Source: a virus. From it: a stretch of DNA of 32,282 nucleotides. The stretch lies in the IMG/VR virus record IMGVR_UViG_3300048091_000072, positions 1-32,282 of that record; one strand, 5' to 3'. Numbering within the stretch: position 1 is the stretch's first letter; every line of letters starts with the position of its first letter. Shown piece by piece: positions 22,731 to 30,185 of the stretch. The notes below the pieces were generated by a model. The model was given only the letters and a program-made list of their open reading frames with translations, was not told the DNA's origin and searched no databases. Both the position numbers and the translations under genes were made by a program.

Positions 22731-23438
22731 TTACGATTGAGGGAGATCTGGGAACCGGATTGCGATTGCAGCCGTGCGTTCCTCTTTGGTACCGCCGATT
22801 TTTCCTTTCGGGGCCCCGCCCCCACCACCTGCACCGCCGGCCCCGCCGCCCGATGCCTTGCTACCCGCGATCAACGGCGCGAACGCCGCGTCATTCGCGA
22901 TTTCTGATTTCAACTCGTCCAGCGTTGCCGCCGAGAGCTTGCCCTGTGCGTCGAGGACGACCACAACAGGCTTCCCATCGCGCTGCTCGACGCTCAGACG
23001 GCGCTCGATGTGCGGCAACAGGGCTTTTGCGCTGCCTTGCACTGCCAGTGCAGACGCGATGTCAGTAGCGGTACGACCGACAGTCAGATCCCGGATCTGC
23101 CCGCTCAGCGTTCCACGCTCCTGTTCCAACATGCCGTTCAGCTCAGCTTCGCGGCGGGTAAATTTTTCAGTCCAAGAGCGTTCGAGCTCTTCGACGTTGC
23201 CGGACTTGCGAGCGGCTTCTTCACGCTCAAGGCGCGCTGCATCTTCAGCTTCGCGCGCCTTCTTCTCGGCGGCTTTCTTCTCGCCGAGCAGCTCATCAAC
23301 CTTGGCCTTCAGGCCGGATACATCTTCTTGCTGCGGCAGACCTTCAATGCCGAGTACGAACTTGCCGTCCTTCTCGGTGTAAAGAGCGCGCACGGCTTCA
23401 TCTACCCCTTCCAGGGTATCCAGTTGGAATTTCAGCAT
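22731..23438 (-). CDS. Capsid scaffolding protein
   Basis: A 235-residue protein immediately upstream of the capsid gene. The N-terminal 40 residues form a small globular part (LDTLEGVDEAVRALYTEKDG). Residues 45-110 are a highly charged coiled coil (KKAAEKKAREAEDAARLER). The C-terminal region has a helical segment (TATDIASALAVQGSAKAL), a Gly/Ala-rich stretch of about 25 residues and a basic end (PKGKIGGTKEER) suited to capsid binding. This layout is typical of phage scaffold proteins that organise coat assembly and leave before packaging. GGGAG lies upstream of ATG. Confidence 0.85.
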   Translation of the reverse strand: MLKFQLDTLEGVDEAVRALYTEKDGKFVLGIEGLPQQEDVSGLKAKVDELLGEKKAAEKKAREAEDAARLEREEAARKSGNVEELERSWTEKFTRREAELNGMLEQERGTLSGQIRDLTVGRTATDIASALAVQGSAKALLPHIERRLSVEQRDGKPVVVVLDAQGKLSAATLDELKSEIANDAAFAPLIAGSKASGGGAGGAGGGGGAPKGKIGGTKEERTAAIAIRFPDLPQS

Positions 23439-23462
23439 TGGTTGTCTCCCAGAGACTTATGT

Positions 23463-23477
23463 GCAGGCCCTGCCTGC
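23463..23477. other. Short hairpin before the scaffold gene
   Basis: 6-bp stem GCAGGC / GCCTGC with a CCT loop, lying between the scaffold ribosome site and the divergent plus-strand cargo gene. It is one more of the hairpins found in nearly every larger gap of this operon. Confidence 0.4.
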
Positions 23478-23537
23478 GGGTTTTGCCTGTTAAAAGGCGA
23501 TGTTGGAGAGGAATTTTCCTAAAAGGAGCAAAATGCC

Positions 23538-23566
23538 TTGAAGGAGTGCTCATGGAGCGGTATATT
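23538..23566 (+). promoter_or_regulatory. Sigma-70-type promoter of the plus-strand gene at 23620
   Basis: TTGAAG (-35, 23538-23543) and TATATT (-10, 23561-23566) with an ideal 17-bp spacer. It is placed 54 bases upstream of a start with a perfect ribosome binding site. This is the best promoter-like sequence seen in the window. Confidence 0.7.
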
Positions 23567-23575
23567 TTACTCACT

Positions 23576-23593
23576 GAGCGAAATAATTCGCTC
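23576..23593. promoter_or_regulatory. Palindromic operator next to the cargo-gene promoter
   Basis: GAGCGAA / TTCGCTC 7-bp inverted repeat with a four-base centre (ATAA), beginning ten bases after the -10 element and covering the probable transcription start. A related half-site GGAGCG lies in the spacer at 23554-23559. The arrangement suggests repression by a dimeric regulator, possibly the gene product itself. Confidence 0.55.
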
Positions 23594-23619
23594 CTTAAGC
23601 GACCCATAGGAGGTCAAAG

Positions 23620-24216
23620 ATGCAAAACCATCAGGTCATTTATGATGCGAACAAGAAACCACTTTTCGTCGTCATCCCCTACGACGACGAATACAAACGG
23701 GCGTTCGGGATTGAGCCATCGTTGAATACGCTGAGCGCTACGCACGGAATCCCGCTGACGATTACTCTCCCAAACGCCGGAGCTGGTGCAACCATCGACC
23801 TCCCTCGATTCGTCGAATACTGGGTGCGCTGTGGAATCCAAAGCCTTCCGATCAATAAGCGGGCTAAACCGCTTCGTGAGTTCGAAGGTCGGGAGCGGTT
23901 CTCGCTCGAGGCTCTGATTCGGACCTGCTTCATCAATGAGCCGTACCGGAACACGATGCAGGCGGTCAACGAGGTCACCGACCAGTTGATCAGTACCGGT
24001 CTGTTTCGCGAGGTACGCTTCAACCAGGCACAATTGATGCCTGGAATAATCTTCGATCGCGAGCAGGCCATCTTGCAGGCAGCGATCCAACCGTACTCGC
24101 GGACAGTGAACTGCCTCGAAATCGTTTATGAAAAGGCAGTCGAGTTCTGTAACCAGCATCCGACACCGAAAGAAAAAAAAATCGACTCCCAGTGGTTCAA
24201 TCGAGATCGTTCTTGA
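23620..24216 (+). CDS. Plus-strand cargo gene of unknown function (Phd-like N-terminus)
   Basis: A 198-residue protein opposite to the surrounding head genes. The start has a perfect AGGAGGT six bases upstream and its own promoter and palindrome. The first 30 residues (HQVIYDANKKPLFVVIPYDDEYKRAF) resemble the start of Phd/YefM-type antitoxin domains (VIYDANGKPxxVVIPxxEY). The remainder is helical without a recognised motif; FSLEALIRTCFINEPYRNTMQAVNEV could be a DNA- or protein-binding helical unit. It has nine consecutive A near its 3' end (24173-24181). It could be a prophage regulator, antitoxin or anti-phage factor expressed in the lysogen. The family is not recognised and the role is open. 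Confidence 0.8.
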   Translation: MQNHQVIYDANKKPLFVVIPYDDEYKRAFGIEPSLNTLSATHGIPLTITLPNAGAGATIDLPRFVEYWVRCGIQSLPINKRAKPLREFEGRERFSLEALIRTCFINEPYRNTMQAVNEVTDQLISTGLFREVRFNQAQLMPGIIFDREQAILQAAIQPYSRTVNCLEIVYEKAVEFCNQHPTPKEKKIDSQWFNRDRS

Positions 24217-24224
24217 CCCCTTGA

Positions 24225-24252
24225 GGCGGGGTGTTGCTGACCAACCCCCGCC
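24225..24252. terminator. Strong hairpin between convergent genes
   Basis: Stem GGCGGGG-GTTG / CAAC-CCCCGCC with one bulged T and a five-base loop, in the 45-base gap between the plus-strand cargo gene (stop 24216) and the minus-strand head gene (stop 24262). There is no U tract, but its strength and place suggest a bidirectional transcription block or mRNA end. Confidence 0.5.
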
Positions 24253-24261
24253 GCTTGGCTT

Positions 24262-25347
24262 TCAAAGACCCGCGTTGTTGAAAGCAAGCGGTTCGAGTTT
24301 CTTCATTTCTACTAGCGTCAGCGGCGAAAAATTGCGATCAAGCTGCAGTTCTGCAAAGCGCTCGACACTCAACCCTCCTTCGCGGAACAACTTCGCCCGA
24401 ATCGGGCCGATAGCCCTGTCTTGAAACGCCGCCGGCTGCTGCTTGAGCCAGTCGTAGTAGCTGAGGTCCGCCCTCACCTGCTGCGCACCGCTGTCGCCGA
24501 TGGATGCCCGAGTCGCGCCCTCGGCGAATAGCGCGCTGAAGCGAGTCACCGCCACCACCGTCGAACGGCAGTTGATGTGGATCGGCGGCCTCGGCCCCTC
24601 GGTCAGCTTGAACCGACGCTTGTCGAGCGTCCGGCACTGGCTGGTCGTCTTTGAATCCAGCGTACTGACCCACTCCACCGACGGCACGACATCGGAGTTC
24701 GCTTTCAGCGTTTCCATGCGTGCCTGGGTGGCAACGTGCTGCACCGCCGTTCGCACGATGGCGCCAGCGTTGCGGTTGGTCGTGGCCAAGATGCCGTCGT
24801 TGTACTGCAGCGCCTTGGTGCCGCGAATTTTCTTGATGATCTGGAAGTTGGTCTGGCCTTCGAAGAAGCCCTGCCGGATCGCGCCTGTGAGGCGTTGTCG
24901 CTCCATGGCGGTGAAACCATCAATGAACGACTTGAGCAGCTTCCCGCCGTCGGCACCGCGCACACTGAGCGGGTTTGTGAGGATTGCCGCCCTGATTGCT
25001 GCAGCACCTGGCACCGCCGCATCGAACGACACACCTACCGGTGCCGCCCGGGTCAGGCTGGTTGCTTCAAATTCGGCCTCGTAGTTGGCGATATCCACCA
25101 GGTCGAGGTTCAGCTTCTCGCTGTACCGATCGAAGATGCCCAGCAGCAGACTATCAACCTCGCTCAGCAGCCGCTCCAGGCGGGCGACGGTGTAATCCGT
25201 CAGATCCGCCCGGGTCAGCCGCTCACGAATCGAGCGGTCGATCTCCTTGAGGAAAGGTGCGAACTTCGCCACCTCCCCCGACTTCAGTTGCTCAAGGAAG
25301 ACGGCGTGCCGAATCGTGGCATCAAGGATCGCTTGGTTTGCCGCCAT
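24262..25347 (-). CDS. Phage head morphogenesis protein (SPP1 gp7 / Mu F-like)
   Basis: A 361-residue minor head protein. The C-terminal part holds the SPP1 gp7/Mu gpF signature: TSQCRTLDKRRFKLTEGPRPPIHINCRS (Cys, DKR, PP-x-H-x-NCRS). The N-terminal 200 residues are helical with TNFQIIKKIRGT before it, as usual. Such proteins ride on the portal and enter the procapsid. It overlaps the end of the portal gene by 26 bases, and GAGG lies upstream of the start. The C-terminal 80 residues include SYYDWLKQQPAAFQDRAIGP, also common in the family. Confidence 0.9.
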   Translation of the reverse strand: MAANQAILDATIRHAVFLEQLKSGEVAKFAPFLKEIDRSIRERLTRADLTDYTVARLERLLSEVDSLLLGIFDRYSEKLNLDLVDIANYEAEFEATSLTRAAPVGVSFDAAVPGAAAIRAAILTNPLSVRGADGGKLLKSFIDGFTAMERQRLTGAIRQGFFEGQTNFQIIKKIRGTKALQYNDGILATTNRNAGAIVRTAVQHVATQARMETLKANSDVVPSVEWVSTLDSKTTSQCRTLDKRRFKLTEGPRPPIHINCRSTVVAVTRFSALFAEGATRASIGDSGAQQVRADLSYYDWLKQQPAAFQDRAIGPIRAKLFREGGLSVERFAELQLDRNFSPLTLVEMKKLEPLAFNNAGL

Positions 25348-26785
25348 TTAGGTTTGCCTCGTCGTCGTCATCCAGATCCGGCCCGGTGCTTTGTGCTTCG
25401 AGTTCACCCCGAATTTCATCGTCCGTTTTCTCCGGATTGATCACGCCTCGATCGCGCAGGTACTGCCAGAAGTCGCCCTCCGGCAGCTTCCCGCCCTGCA
25501 CTGCGTTGAACAGCGCCGCCAGGATCGTCGCGTCCAGAGTGATCTGGCTGAAGTCTTGGTTGAGTTTGTAGACCACTTCGCCGGATGCATTCACGAATTC
25601 AGCCATCCATTCCAGGCACTGGCTGTAGGCCTCGCTGACGTTGCTGACCACCAGCGACAGAACGCTGTGTTCGGCGGCGCTGTCGTTGTCGGCCTGGGTT
25701 GCGGTCTTCACCGCGCTGCCGCGCTCAATCAGCCGGGCACCGAGCGAAACCATGTCCTGCTTCTTGGATTCCATCGCCTCCTTGGCCACCGTGTTCGGCT
25801 GAGCCTGCCAAACCCCGCAGGTGCCGTTTACTGGAAGCATCCAGGGTGCGCGGGAGCCGAGGAAGATGCCGCTTTCCTCCATGTGATCGCGCCACTGCTC
25901 ATCGAGACCGGCCATCCACGGCTGAGGCTGGCCCACCAAGTAGGCAGCTTCTTCGTAGTCCGCACTGTTGCGGTAATGGCCGATGTTCACCTCAGCCATG
26001 TCGTACAGCGGGGCGTCGTCGATGGTGGTGTCGTTGTTCTCGCTGCCAACGAATTGGAACGGGATCACTTGCCACGGTCGACCCAAGCCATTCAATGGGG
26101 TGAATGGCGCGACCTTCTGAGTTGTCGCACTTGAACCCTCCTCCCACACCTCTTGCGTGTACTGGCCGGAGACATCAAGGCGCAATACCCGGTATTGCAC
26201 GACCTGCTCACTACCGAAACCATCGTCGGTATCGACGTCGACCGTTTCGCGCAGCACGACAAGGCTCAACAGGTGCTGTCCGCCGACTTGGCGGGTCTTC
26301 CAGTTGATAATCGACTCCGCGGTGTAGCTGGCGATGTTCGCTCGGGCGCGACCGGATAATTCGTCGGCCCTGCTGACAGTTCCAGCCTCGACCGCGGCGT
26401 AATCGACCAGCAGCCCGTGACGCCCCACTTCGAGCAGGTGGCCGATCACCGACTGGGATTGTTGGTAGACGCTCACGCCCTGCCCGTCGATATCCTTTGC
26501 AACGTAATCGAGCGCGCCGGGAACAGTCAGGGTTGGCCAGGTGCGGAATACTGCGCCAACCAGGCTGTGCTTGGTACGGCCGGTGGCGTTGTAGAACACG
26601 GCTCGCTTCTTGTACGCCTCGTAGCGCTGCTTGTTGTCCTCGCTGGTGTCGGCCGCGTTCGGCCTTGGCAGGTAACGGTCACCGGCAGCCTTGATGGTTT
26701 CCGACCCTTTACAGACGTCGCGCACCAAGCGCCAGCGGTACTGTGCCGCCTTGTACTCGGGACGAGTAAAAGTGACGTCCGTCAT
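25322..26785 (-). CDS. Portal protein (DUF4055 family)
   Basis: A 487-residue portal protein of the DUF4055 type, forming the dodecameric ring for DNA packaging. The N-terminus MTDVTFTRPEYKAAQYRWRL, then KRAVFYNATGRTKHSLVGAVF and GRHGLLVDY, are family features. The C-terminal 60 residues are acidic (DDEIRGELEAQSTGPDLDDDDEANLN). ATG overlaps the terminase TGA (ATGA), with GGAG eight bases upstream. It is flanked by terminase and head morphogenesis genes in canonical order. Confidence 0.9.
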   Translation of the reverse strand: MTDVTFTRPEYKAAQYRWRLVRDVCKGSETIKAAGDRYLPRPNAADTSEDNKQRYEAYKKRAVFYNATGRTKHSLVGAVFRTWPTLTVPGALDYVAKDIDGQGVSVYQQSQSVIGHLLEVGRHGLLVDYAAVEAGTVSRADELSGRARANIASYTAESIINWKTRQVGGQHLLSLVVLRETVDVDTDDGFGSEQVVQYRVLRLDVSGQYTQEVWEEGSSATTQKVAPFTPLNGLGRPWQVIPFQFVGSENNDTTIDDAPLYDMAEVNIGHYRNSADYEEAAYLVGQPQPWMAGLDEQWRDHMEESGIFLGSRAPWMLPVNGTCGVWQAQPNTVAKEAMESKKQDMVSLGARLIERGSAVKTATQADNDSAAEHSVLSLVVSNVSEAYSQCLEWMAEFVNASGEVVYKLNQDFSQITLDATILAALFNAVQGGKLPEGDFWQYLRDRGVINPEKTDDEIRGELEAQSTGPDLDDDDEANLNGGKPSDP

Positions 26786-28083
26786 CGAGCGACTCCCATT
26801 TTCATTGAGGTGACCGGTTTAACGATCGGGTACTCGCGGTGAATGAAGTAACCGCCGCCGTCGTTGGCGTGGTCGTTGCCTTGGCTCTTGTCTGGCTCGC
26901 CATTGGGCGCCCAGATCTGCTGTTCGAGACCGTCGGCATATGTCGGGCATGTAAACGCGTTGACCAAGTAGCGGCGCTCGCCCTGCGCATTGCAGAACAT
27001 GGCGTTCATGGCGTTGATTCGGTCCTTCACCGGTGGGTTGGCCGCCGGCGCGATGACCGTGAAGCCTGCCTGCTTGAGCATGGCGATATCGGTGAGGCTC
27101 GCATTGACCGACTTACGCGAATCACCGGAGGCGTCCGGGTAGATCCGGATCTCGCAGGTCTTCTTGTAGTCGTTGCCGGTGTGTTCCCAGTACCGCTCCT
27201 TGATGCGACGAATCATGTCCGGCGTGTCGTAGCCATCCATCAACTCGTCCACGGCTCGCGGTAGGCCTTGGTCACGTTTGACGTGGGTGATCGCGGCCAT
27301 TTTGCCGACGTTGAAGTCCATGCCGATGAACAGCGGCTCGCCAGCCTGCACAGTGTCGAAGCACTGGTTCAGCTTGCGGTCGTAAGCGTGGTAGATCGAT
27401 CCGGACGTCAGGTTGACGAACTGTCCGTTCAGGTACGCGCGGATCAGCTGCTCGGGGTATGACTCCATCAACGAAGCGATGTAGTCGTCCGGAAGGTTCA
27501 GCTCGTTGTCGAAGGTGCTGGCCTGGATCAGCCCATACATTTCCTTCAGCGCCGGCTTGTCGCGCAACTGCTTCACGAACTGGAGAAATACGAACTTGAA
27601 GCCTTCCGGCGTTGTGGTCACGTCCACGCCGTTTTTCAGCCCGGGGATGTTGTACCGCATCCGAGCAATAATCTTGCGCCAGGCTTGCTGCGCCTTGATC
27701 GACGTCAGCACATCCAGCTCATCGACCAGAGCGTGACCAATCTTGAAGCCCACGATGGTCTGCGGCTTCTCCATCGAGCGACAAATCACAGTGCCGCGAT
27801 ACTGCCGGCCGCTGTAGATGTGAACTTCATGGTTCGCCTGGTTGATCTTGGTCTTCAGCCCCCAGTCGCAGGCCACCTCCTCCATCGTTGGATAGAAGAT
27901 GTCTCGAATCTGCGGGTAAGTCGGTGCGAAGTAACCAGCGTTGACGCCGGGCCACTCCATGAAGTGCTTGCTGAGCGCCGAGCAGCCGACCCAGGTCTTT
28001 CCGGAGCCGAAACCAGCAACGAATGCGCGAAACTTGTGAGGCAACAGGAGGAACTGCGACTGCGGAACGTTAAGGCTCGGCAT
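26782..28083 (-). CDS. terL: Terminase large subunit
   Basis: A 433-residue packaging ATPase/nuclease. Walker A is GFGSGKTW with Lys29. A Walker B-like HALVDELD lies near residue 118. The RNase H-type nuclease domain has MDFNVGKMA near residue 250 and IYPDASGDSRKS further on. It cuts concatemeric DNA and pumps it through the portal. I chose ATG 28083 (GAGGA seven bases upstream, 14-base overlap with the small subunit) over ATG 28098, which lacks a ribosome site. Compact size and sequence suit the Terminase_6-like group; headful versus cos packaging cannot be decided here. Confidence 0.92.
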   Translation of the reverse strand: MPSLNVPQSQFLLLPHKFRAFVAGFGSGKTWVGCSALSKHFMEWPGVNAGYFAPTYPQIRDIFYPTMEEVACDWGLKTKINQANHEVHIYSGRQYRGTVICRSMEKPQTIVGFKIGHALVDELDVLTSIKAQQAWRKIIARMRYNIPGLKNGVDVTTTPEGFKFVFLQFVKQLRDKPALKEMYGLIQASTFDNELNLPDDYIASLMESYPEQLIRAYLNGQFVNLTSGSIYHAYDRKLNQCFDTVQAGEPLFIGMDFNVGKMAAITHVKRDQGLPRAVDELMDGYDTPDMIRRIKERYWEHTGNDYKKTCEIRIYPDASGDSRKSVNASLTDIAMLKQAGFTVIAPAANPPVKDRINAMNAMFCNAQGERRYLVNAFTCPTYADGLEQQIWAPNGEPDKSQGNDHANDGGGYFIHREYPIVKPVTSMKMGVAR

Positions 28084-28531
28084 TCGGCTTCCTCGCATCC
28101 ACTACGTCGACCTGAATGCGCGTCGGGATTGCCGGTTCGTCGTCAGGCTCATCCTTCCGGTGGCGATTGACGTAGACGTCGCCGACTTCCTTCGCGGCCT
28201 GCTCAAGGATCTGCATGGCCAGGCCAATGTTCTTCAGCGACTCGGCCTTCTCCACAAACCGGTTCATCGCACGAAGGCGGAATGCTCGGTTGGCGATCGG
28301 GATCTCGGCGGTTTCTTCGCGAAAGCGCTTGCGGGTATCTTCAAACACCGCTTTCCACTTCACGCCAAGGTCACGGCCAGCGTGTTTCGTTGGGTCGTAC
28401 TGTTCGCACTGCTGGCGTGACACTTCGACGCCGAATGTTTCCTTGACCGCCTGCACTACCTGAGTCGGCGTATCAAAGCAGGCCAACGCCTGCACAATGA
28501 AGCGCTTCACCTCATCTTTCAGGGCTGCCAT
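28070..28531 (-). CDS. terS: Terminase small subunit (DUF2280 family)
   Basis: A 153-residue DUF2280 protein. The N-terminal helix-turn-helix part DEVKRFIVQALACFDTPTQVVQAVKETFGVEVSRQQCEQYDP is the diagnostic section for phage DNA recognition. A helical oligomerisation region follows (RFREETAEIPIANRAFRLRAMNRFVEKAE) with an acidic tail. It lies just before terL and overlaps it. It would recognise the packaging site and form a ring that hands DNA to the large subunit. Confidence 0.9.
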   Translation of the reverse strand: MAALKDEVKRFIVQALACFDTPTQVVQAVKETFGVEVSRQQCEQYDPTKHAGRDLGVKWKAVFEDTRKRFREETAEIPIANRAFRLRAMNRFVEKAESLKNIGLAMQILEQAAKEVGDVYVNRHRKDEPDDEPAIPTRIQVDVVDARKPNAEP

Positions 28532-28563
28532 ATGGGTTTATTCCGTCAAGGTCCTGTCAAGGA

Positions 28564-29187
28564 TCAGGCCGACTTGAGCAGACAGGTTCCGCAGGCCCTC
28601 GATATGTTCAATTTCCCTACCTCGGCAGGATTGTTTGCAGCGTCCACCAGTTCTTGAACTGCCGGGCTTGCACCATAGCGCCGGACCACACCGACGAACT
28701 CTTCAACGTCGTGTCCGCGCATCTCAAGCTTGGGCAGTCCTTCCTGGGTGAACGCTGGCTGACCGTACTTATCGGTCGCTTGGGCGATGTGATAGAGCTC
28801 ATGTTCGATGAGGGCGCAGAAATCAGCGTCGGAGCAGTCGGCGCAGTAGTCGGCAGCCAGAGTGATGATGTAGGCCGGCACATCGCCGAACCAATCGCGC
28901 ATCTGCTGTTCCATCCGGGCCTTCTGCCAGCCACCAGCACGGAACGCCACCTGTTCGGCCTGTCCCACCACCGTACGCCCCTTCTTCGTGAAGGCAGCAG
29001 ACGCCCACATCACACGAATGTCCGCGTCGATCAGATGGGCGTGATCTTCATTGTGAATGCTGCCGGTGTCAGCAAGGATCTGGGACTGCAGCCACTCCCA
29101 CACCTCGGGAGCCGGGGTCAGGCGAATACCAAAGTCCGATTGCTCTGATAATTCGATAAGCGACAAGGGAGGGTATGGCCTATCCAT
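28564..29187 (-). CDS. Putative phage metallopeptidase
   Basis: A 207-residue protein of the putative phage metallopeptidase family. The zinc motif HELYHIAQ gives His129, Glu130 and His133. Upstream AFTKKGRTVVGQAEQV and downstream PKLEMRGHDVEEFVGVVRRYG are family hallmarks, the latter probably supplying the third ligand. The C-terminus has a CGTC pair. It sits directly upstream of terS, as in many Pseudomonas and Burkholderia prophages. The substrate is unknown; possibilities are virion maturation or a host factor. AGGGTG lies before ATG. Confidence 0.82.
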   Translation of the reverse strand: MDRPYPPLSLIELSEQSDFGIRLTPAPEVWEWLQSQILADTGSIHNEDHAHLIDADIRVMWASAAFTKKGRTVVGQAEQVAFRAGGWQKARMEQQMRDWFGDVPAYIITLAADYCADCSDADFCALIEHELYHIAQATDKYGQPAFTQEGLPKLEMRGHDVEEFVGVVRRYGASPAVQELVDAANNPAEVGKLNISRACGTCLLKSA

Positions 29188-29201
29188 GGATCACCCTGAG
29201 C

Positions 29202-29230
29202 TTGAAATAGTGGCTAATTGCCTGTATTTG
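29202..29230 (+). promoter_or_regulatory. Candidate promoter for the plus-strand lipoprotein
   Basis: TTGAAA (29202-29207) and TATTTG (29225-29230) with a 17-bp spacer, 36 bases upstream of the lipoprotein ATG. The -35 is strong, the -10 partial. Confidence 0.45.
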
Positions 29231-29265
29231 TGTGCGCCTTTTTATTCGTAAGGACACTTATCCGC

Positions 29266-29712
29266 ATGTTTTTTGCTCATGTTCGCCCCGCTGCAGCCTG
29301 CCTGCTTGCTGCCACAACTCTTTTCGGATGCGTCGCTATTCCAGAAGAGACCTGGACCAACTTGGGTCCGTCTAATCTCGTCACCGAGGCTGGAAAAATT
29401 GTTTGCTACACAGATGCCAACATTATTGATGGCAAACGGATTGTAGGCACTCTGTGCGCCACTCCGCGCTCGGGCTTCCTGAGCGATGGCGAGCCACAAG
29501 TTCTCGCAGGGGTGAATTACCGTCAACCGTTCCGAATAGACCTCAGCAAAGCCACAAAGGGCGAACAACTGCCATTCGGTGACAAGACGGGGCTTCTTGA
29601 ATGCGAGCCAGATGAGGCCGACGGGGAAAAGTCCACCCCAGTGAAATTCTGCAAGGTAACAATCAATGGACAGGCTCTAGTCAGCGCTAAGATTACCTTC
29701 GCATACAAGTAA
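29266..29712 (+). CDS. Plus-strand lipoprotein cargo gene
   Basis: A 148-residue lipoprotein. The signal MFFAHVRPAAACLLAATTLFGC has a lipobox LFGC with Cys22. The mature domain contains four further cysteines (KIVCYTD, GTLCATP, LLECEPD, VKFCKVT) that could form two disulfides in the periplasm, and ends in strands (INGQALVSAKITFAYK). ATG 29266 has AAGGA eleven bases upstream; earlier in-frame starts would hide the signal. It is reversed relative to its neighbours, has its own candidate promoter and is followed by a hairpin at 29721-29743, so it is an independent cargo unit. Superinfection exclusion or envelope protection is plausible but inferred. Confidence 0.8.
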   Translation: MFFAHVRPAAACLLAATTLFGCVAIPEETWTNLGPSNLVTEAGKIVCYTDANIIDGKRIVGTLCATPRSGFLSDGEPQVLAGVNYRQPFRIDLSKATKGEQLPFGDKTGLLECEPDEADGEKSTPVKFCKVTINGQALVSAKITFAYK

Positions 29713-29720
29713 CTAAGCCA

Positions 29721-29743
29721 AAGCCGCACTAATCCTGCGGCTT
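29721..29743. terminator. Hairpin after the lipoprotein gene
   Basis: 8-bp perfect stem AAGCCGCA / TGCGGCTT with a seven-base loop, eight bases after the lipoprotein stop and just before the convergent gene stop at 29746. There is no real U tract. It could end transcription from both sides weakly. Confidence 0.5.
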
Positions 29744-29745
29744 AC

Positions 29746-30000
29746 CTACCCTTCCCCGCCATCAAGCAGCACATCAACCAGCTTCTGCTCACCCAAGCGC
29801 ATGGCACCCAAGCACTGCAGATCGTCGCACTTGGGACCAAGCCCGAACACCGTCACTTCGCCTTTCGGCCCCATGAGGGTCAGCGCTCCAACAATGCATT
29901 CGGGATGCACGCCAGCATCGAGATCATCAGCGATCTTGCGCAGCGTCTTGGCAGCACCGCGCCAGCCCTCACGCTTGAACTCAACGAGCTTTGCGGTCAT
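29746..30000 (-). CDS. Small phage protein of unknown function
   Basis: An 84-residue protein starting MTAKLVEFKREGWRGAAKTLRKIADDLDAG. The helical N-terminus is followed by a beta part (CIVGALTLMGPKGEVTVFGLGPKCDDLQCLGAMRLGEQKLVDVLL). ATG 30000 overlaps the previous stop by four bases (ATGA) and has AGAGGG upstream. The pattern of an N-terminal amphipathic helix followed by a VFGLG strand recurs in small proteins of prophage early regions. No activity is known. It is the last gene of the overlapping cassette that begins with the Acb2-like protein. Confidence 0.7.
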   Translation of the reverse strand: MTAKLVEFKREGWRGAAKTLRKIADDLDAGVHPECIVGALTLMGPKGEVTVFGLGPKCDDLQCLGAMRLGEQKLVDVLLDGGEG

Positions 30001-30185
30001 GCCGTTACCCTCTGGAACCACTCTTCAATGATCCGGCGCACTACCGTCTCGGTCAGGATGGCTGATGGCTCTTCACCGGCGATCACTGAGCGCACCAGGT
30101 GACAGGGCAGAACATGGACACCGTCCTCAGCCGTTACCGTCAGGTGCGGGCGCTGATCAGCAATGTCGTGGATGTCTGCGGTCAT
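29997..30185 (-). CDS. Small phage protein of unknown function
   Basis: A 62-residue acidic protein MTADIHDIADQRPHLTVTAEDGVHVL and following, with a short beta N-terminus and a helical C-terminus (TVVRRIIEEWFQRVTA). It overlaps both neighbours by four bases (ATGA), so it is co-translated with them. No recognised domain. It belongs to the small-gene cassette with the Acb2-like gene. Confidence 0.65.
   Translation of the reverse strand: MTADIHDIADQRPHLTVTAEDGVHVLPCHLVRSVIAGEEPSAILTETVVRRIIEEWFQRVTA

Noticed and set aside
23614-24159. Minus-strand 181-residue ORF opposite the cargo gene
   Set aside because: No ribosome site. The plus-strand frame has a perfect one, a promoter and better protein character.
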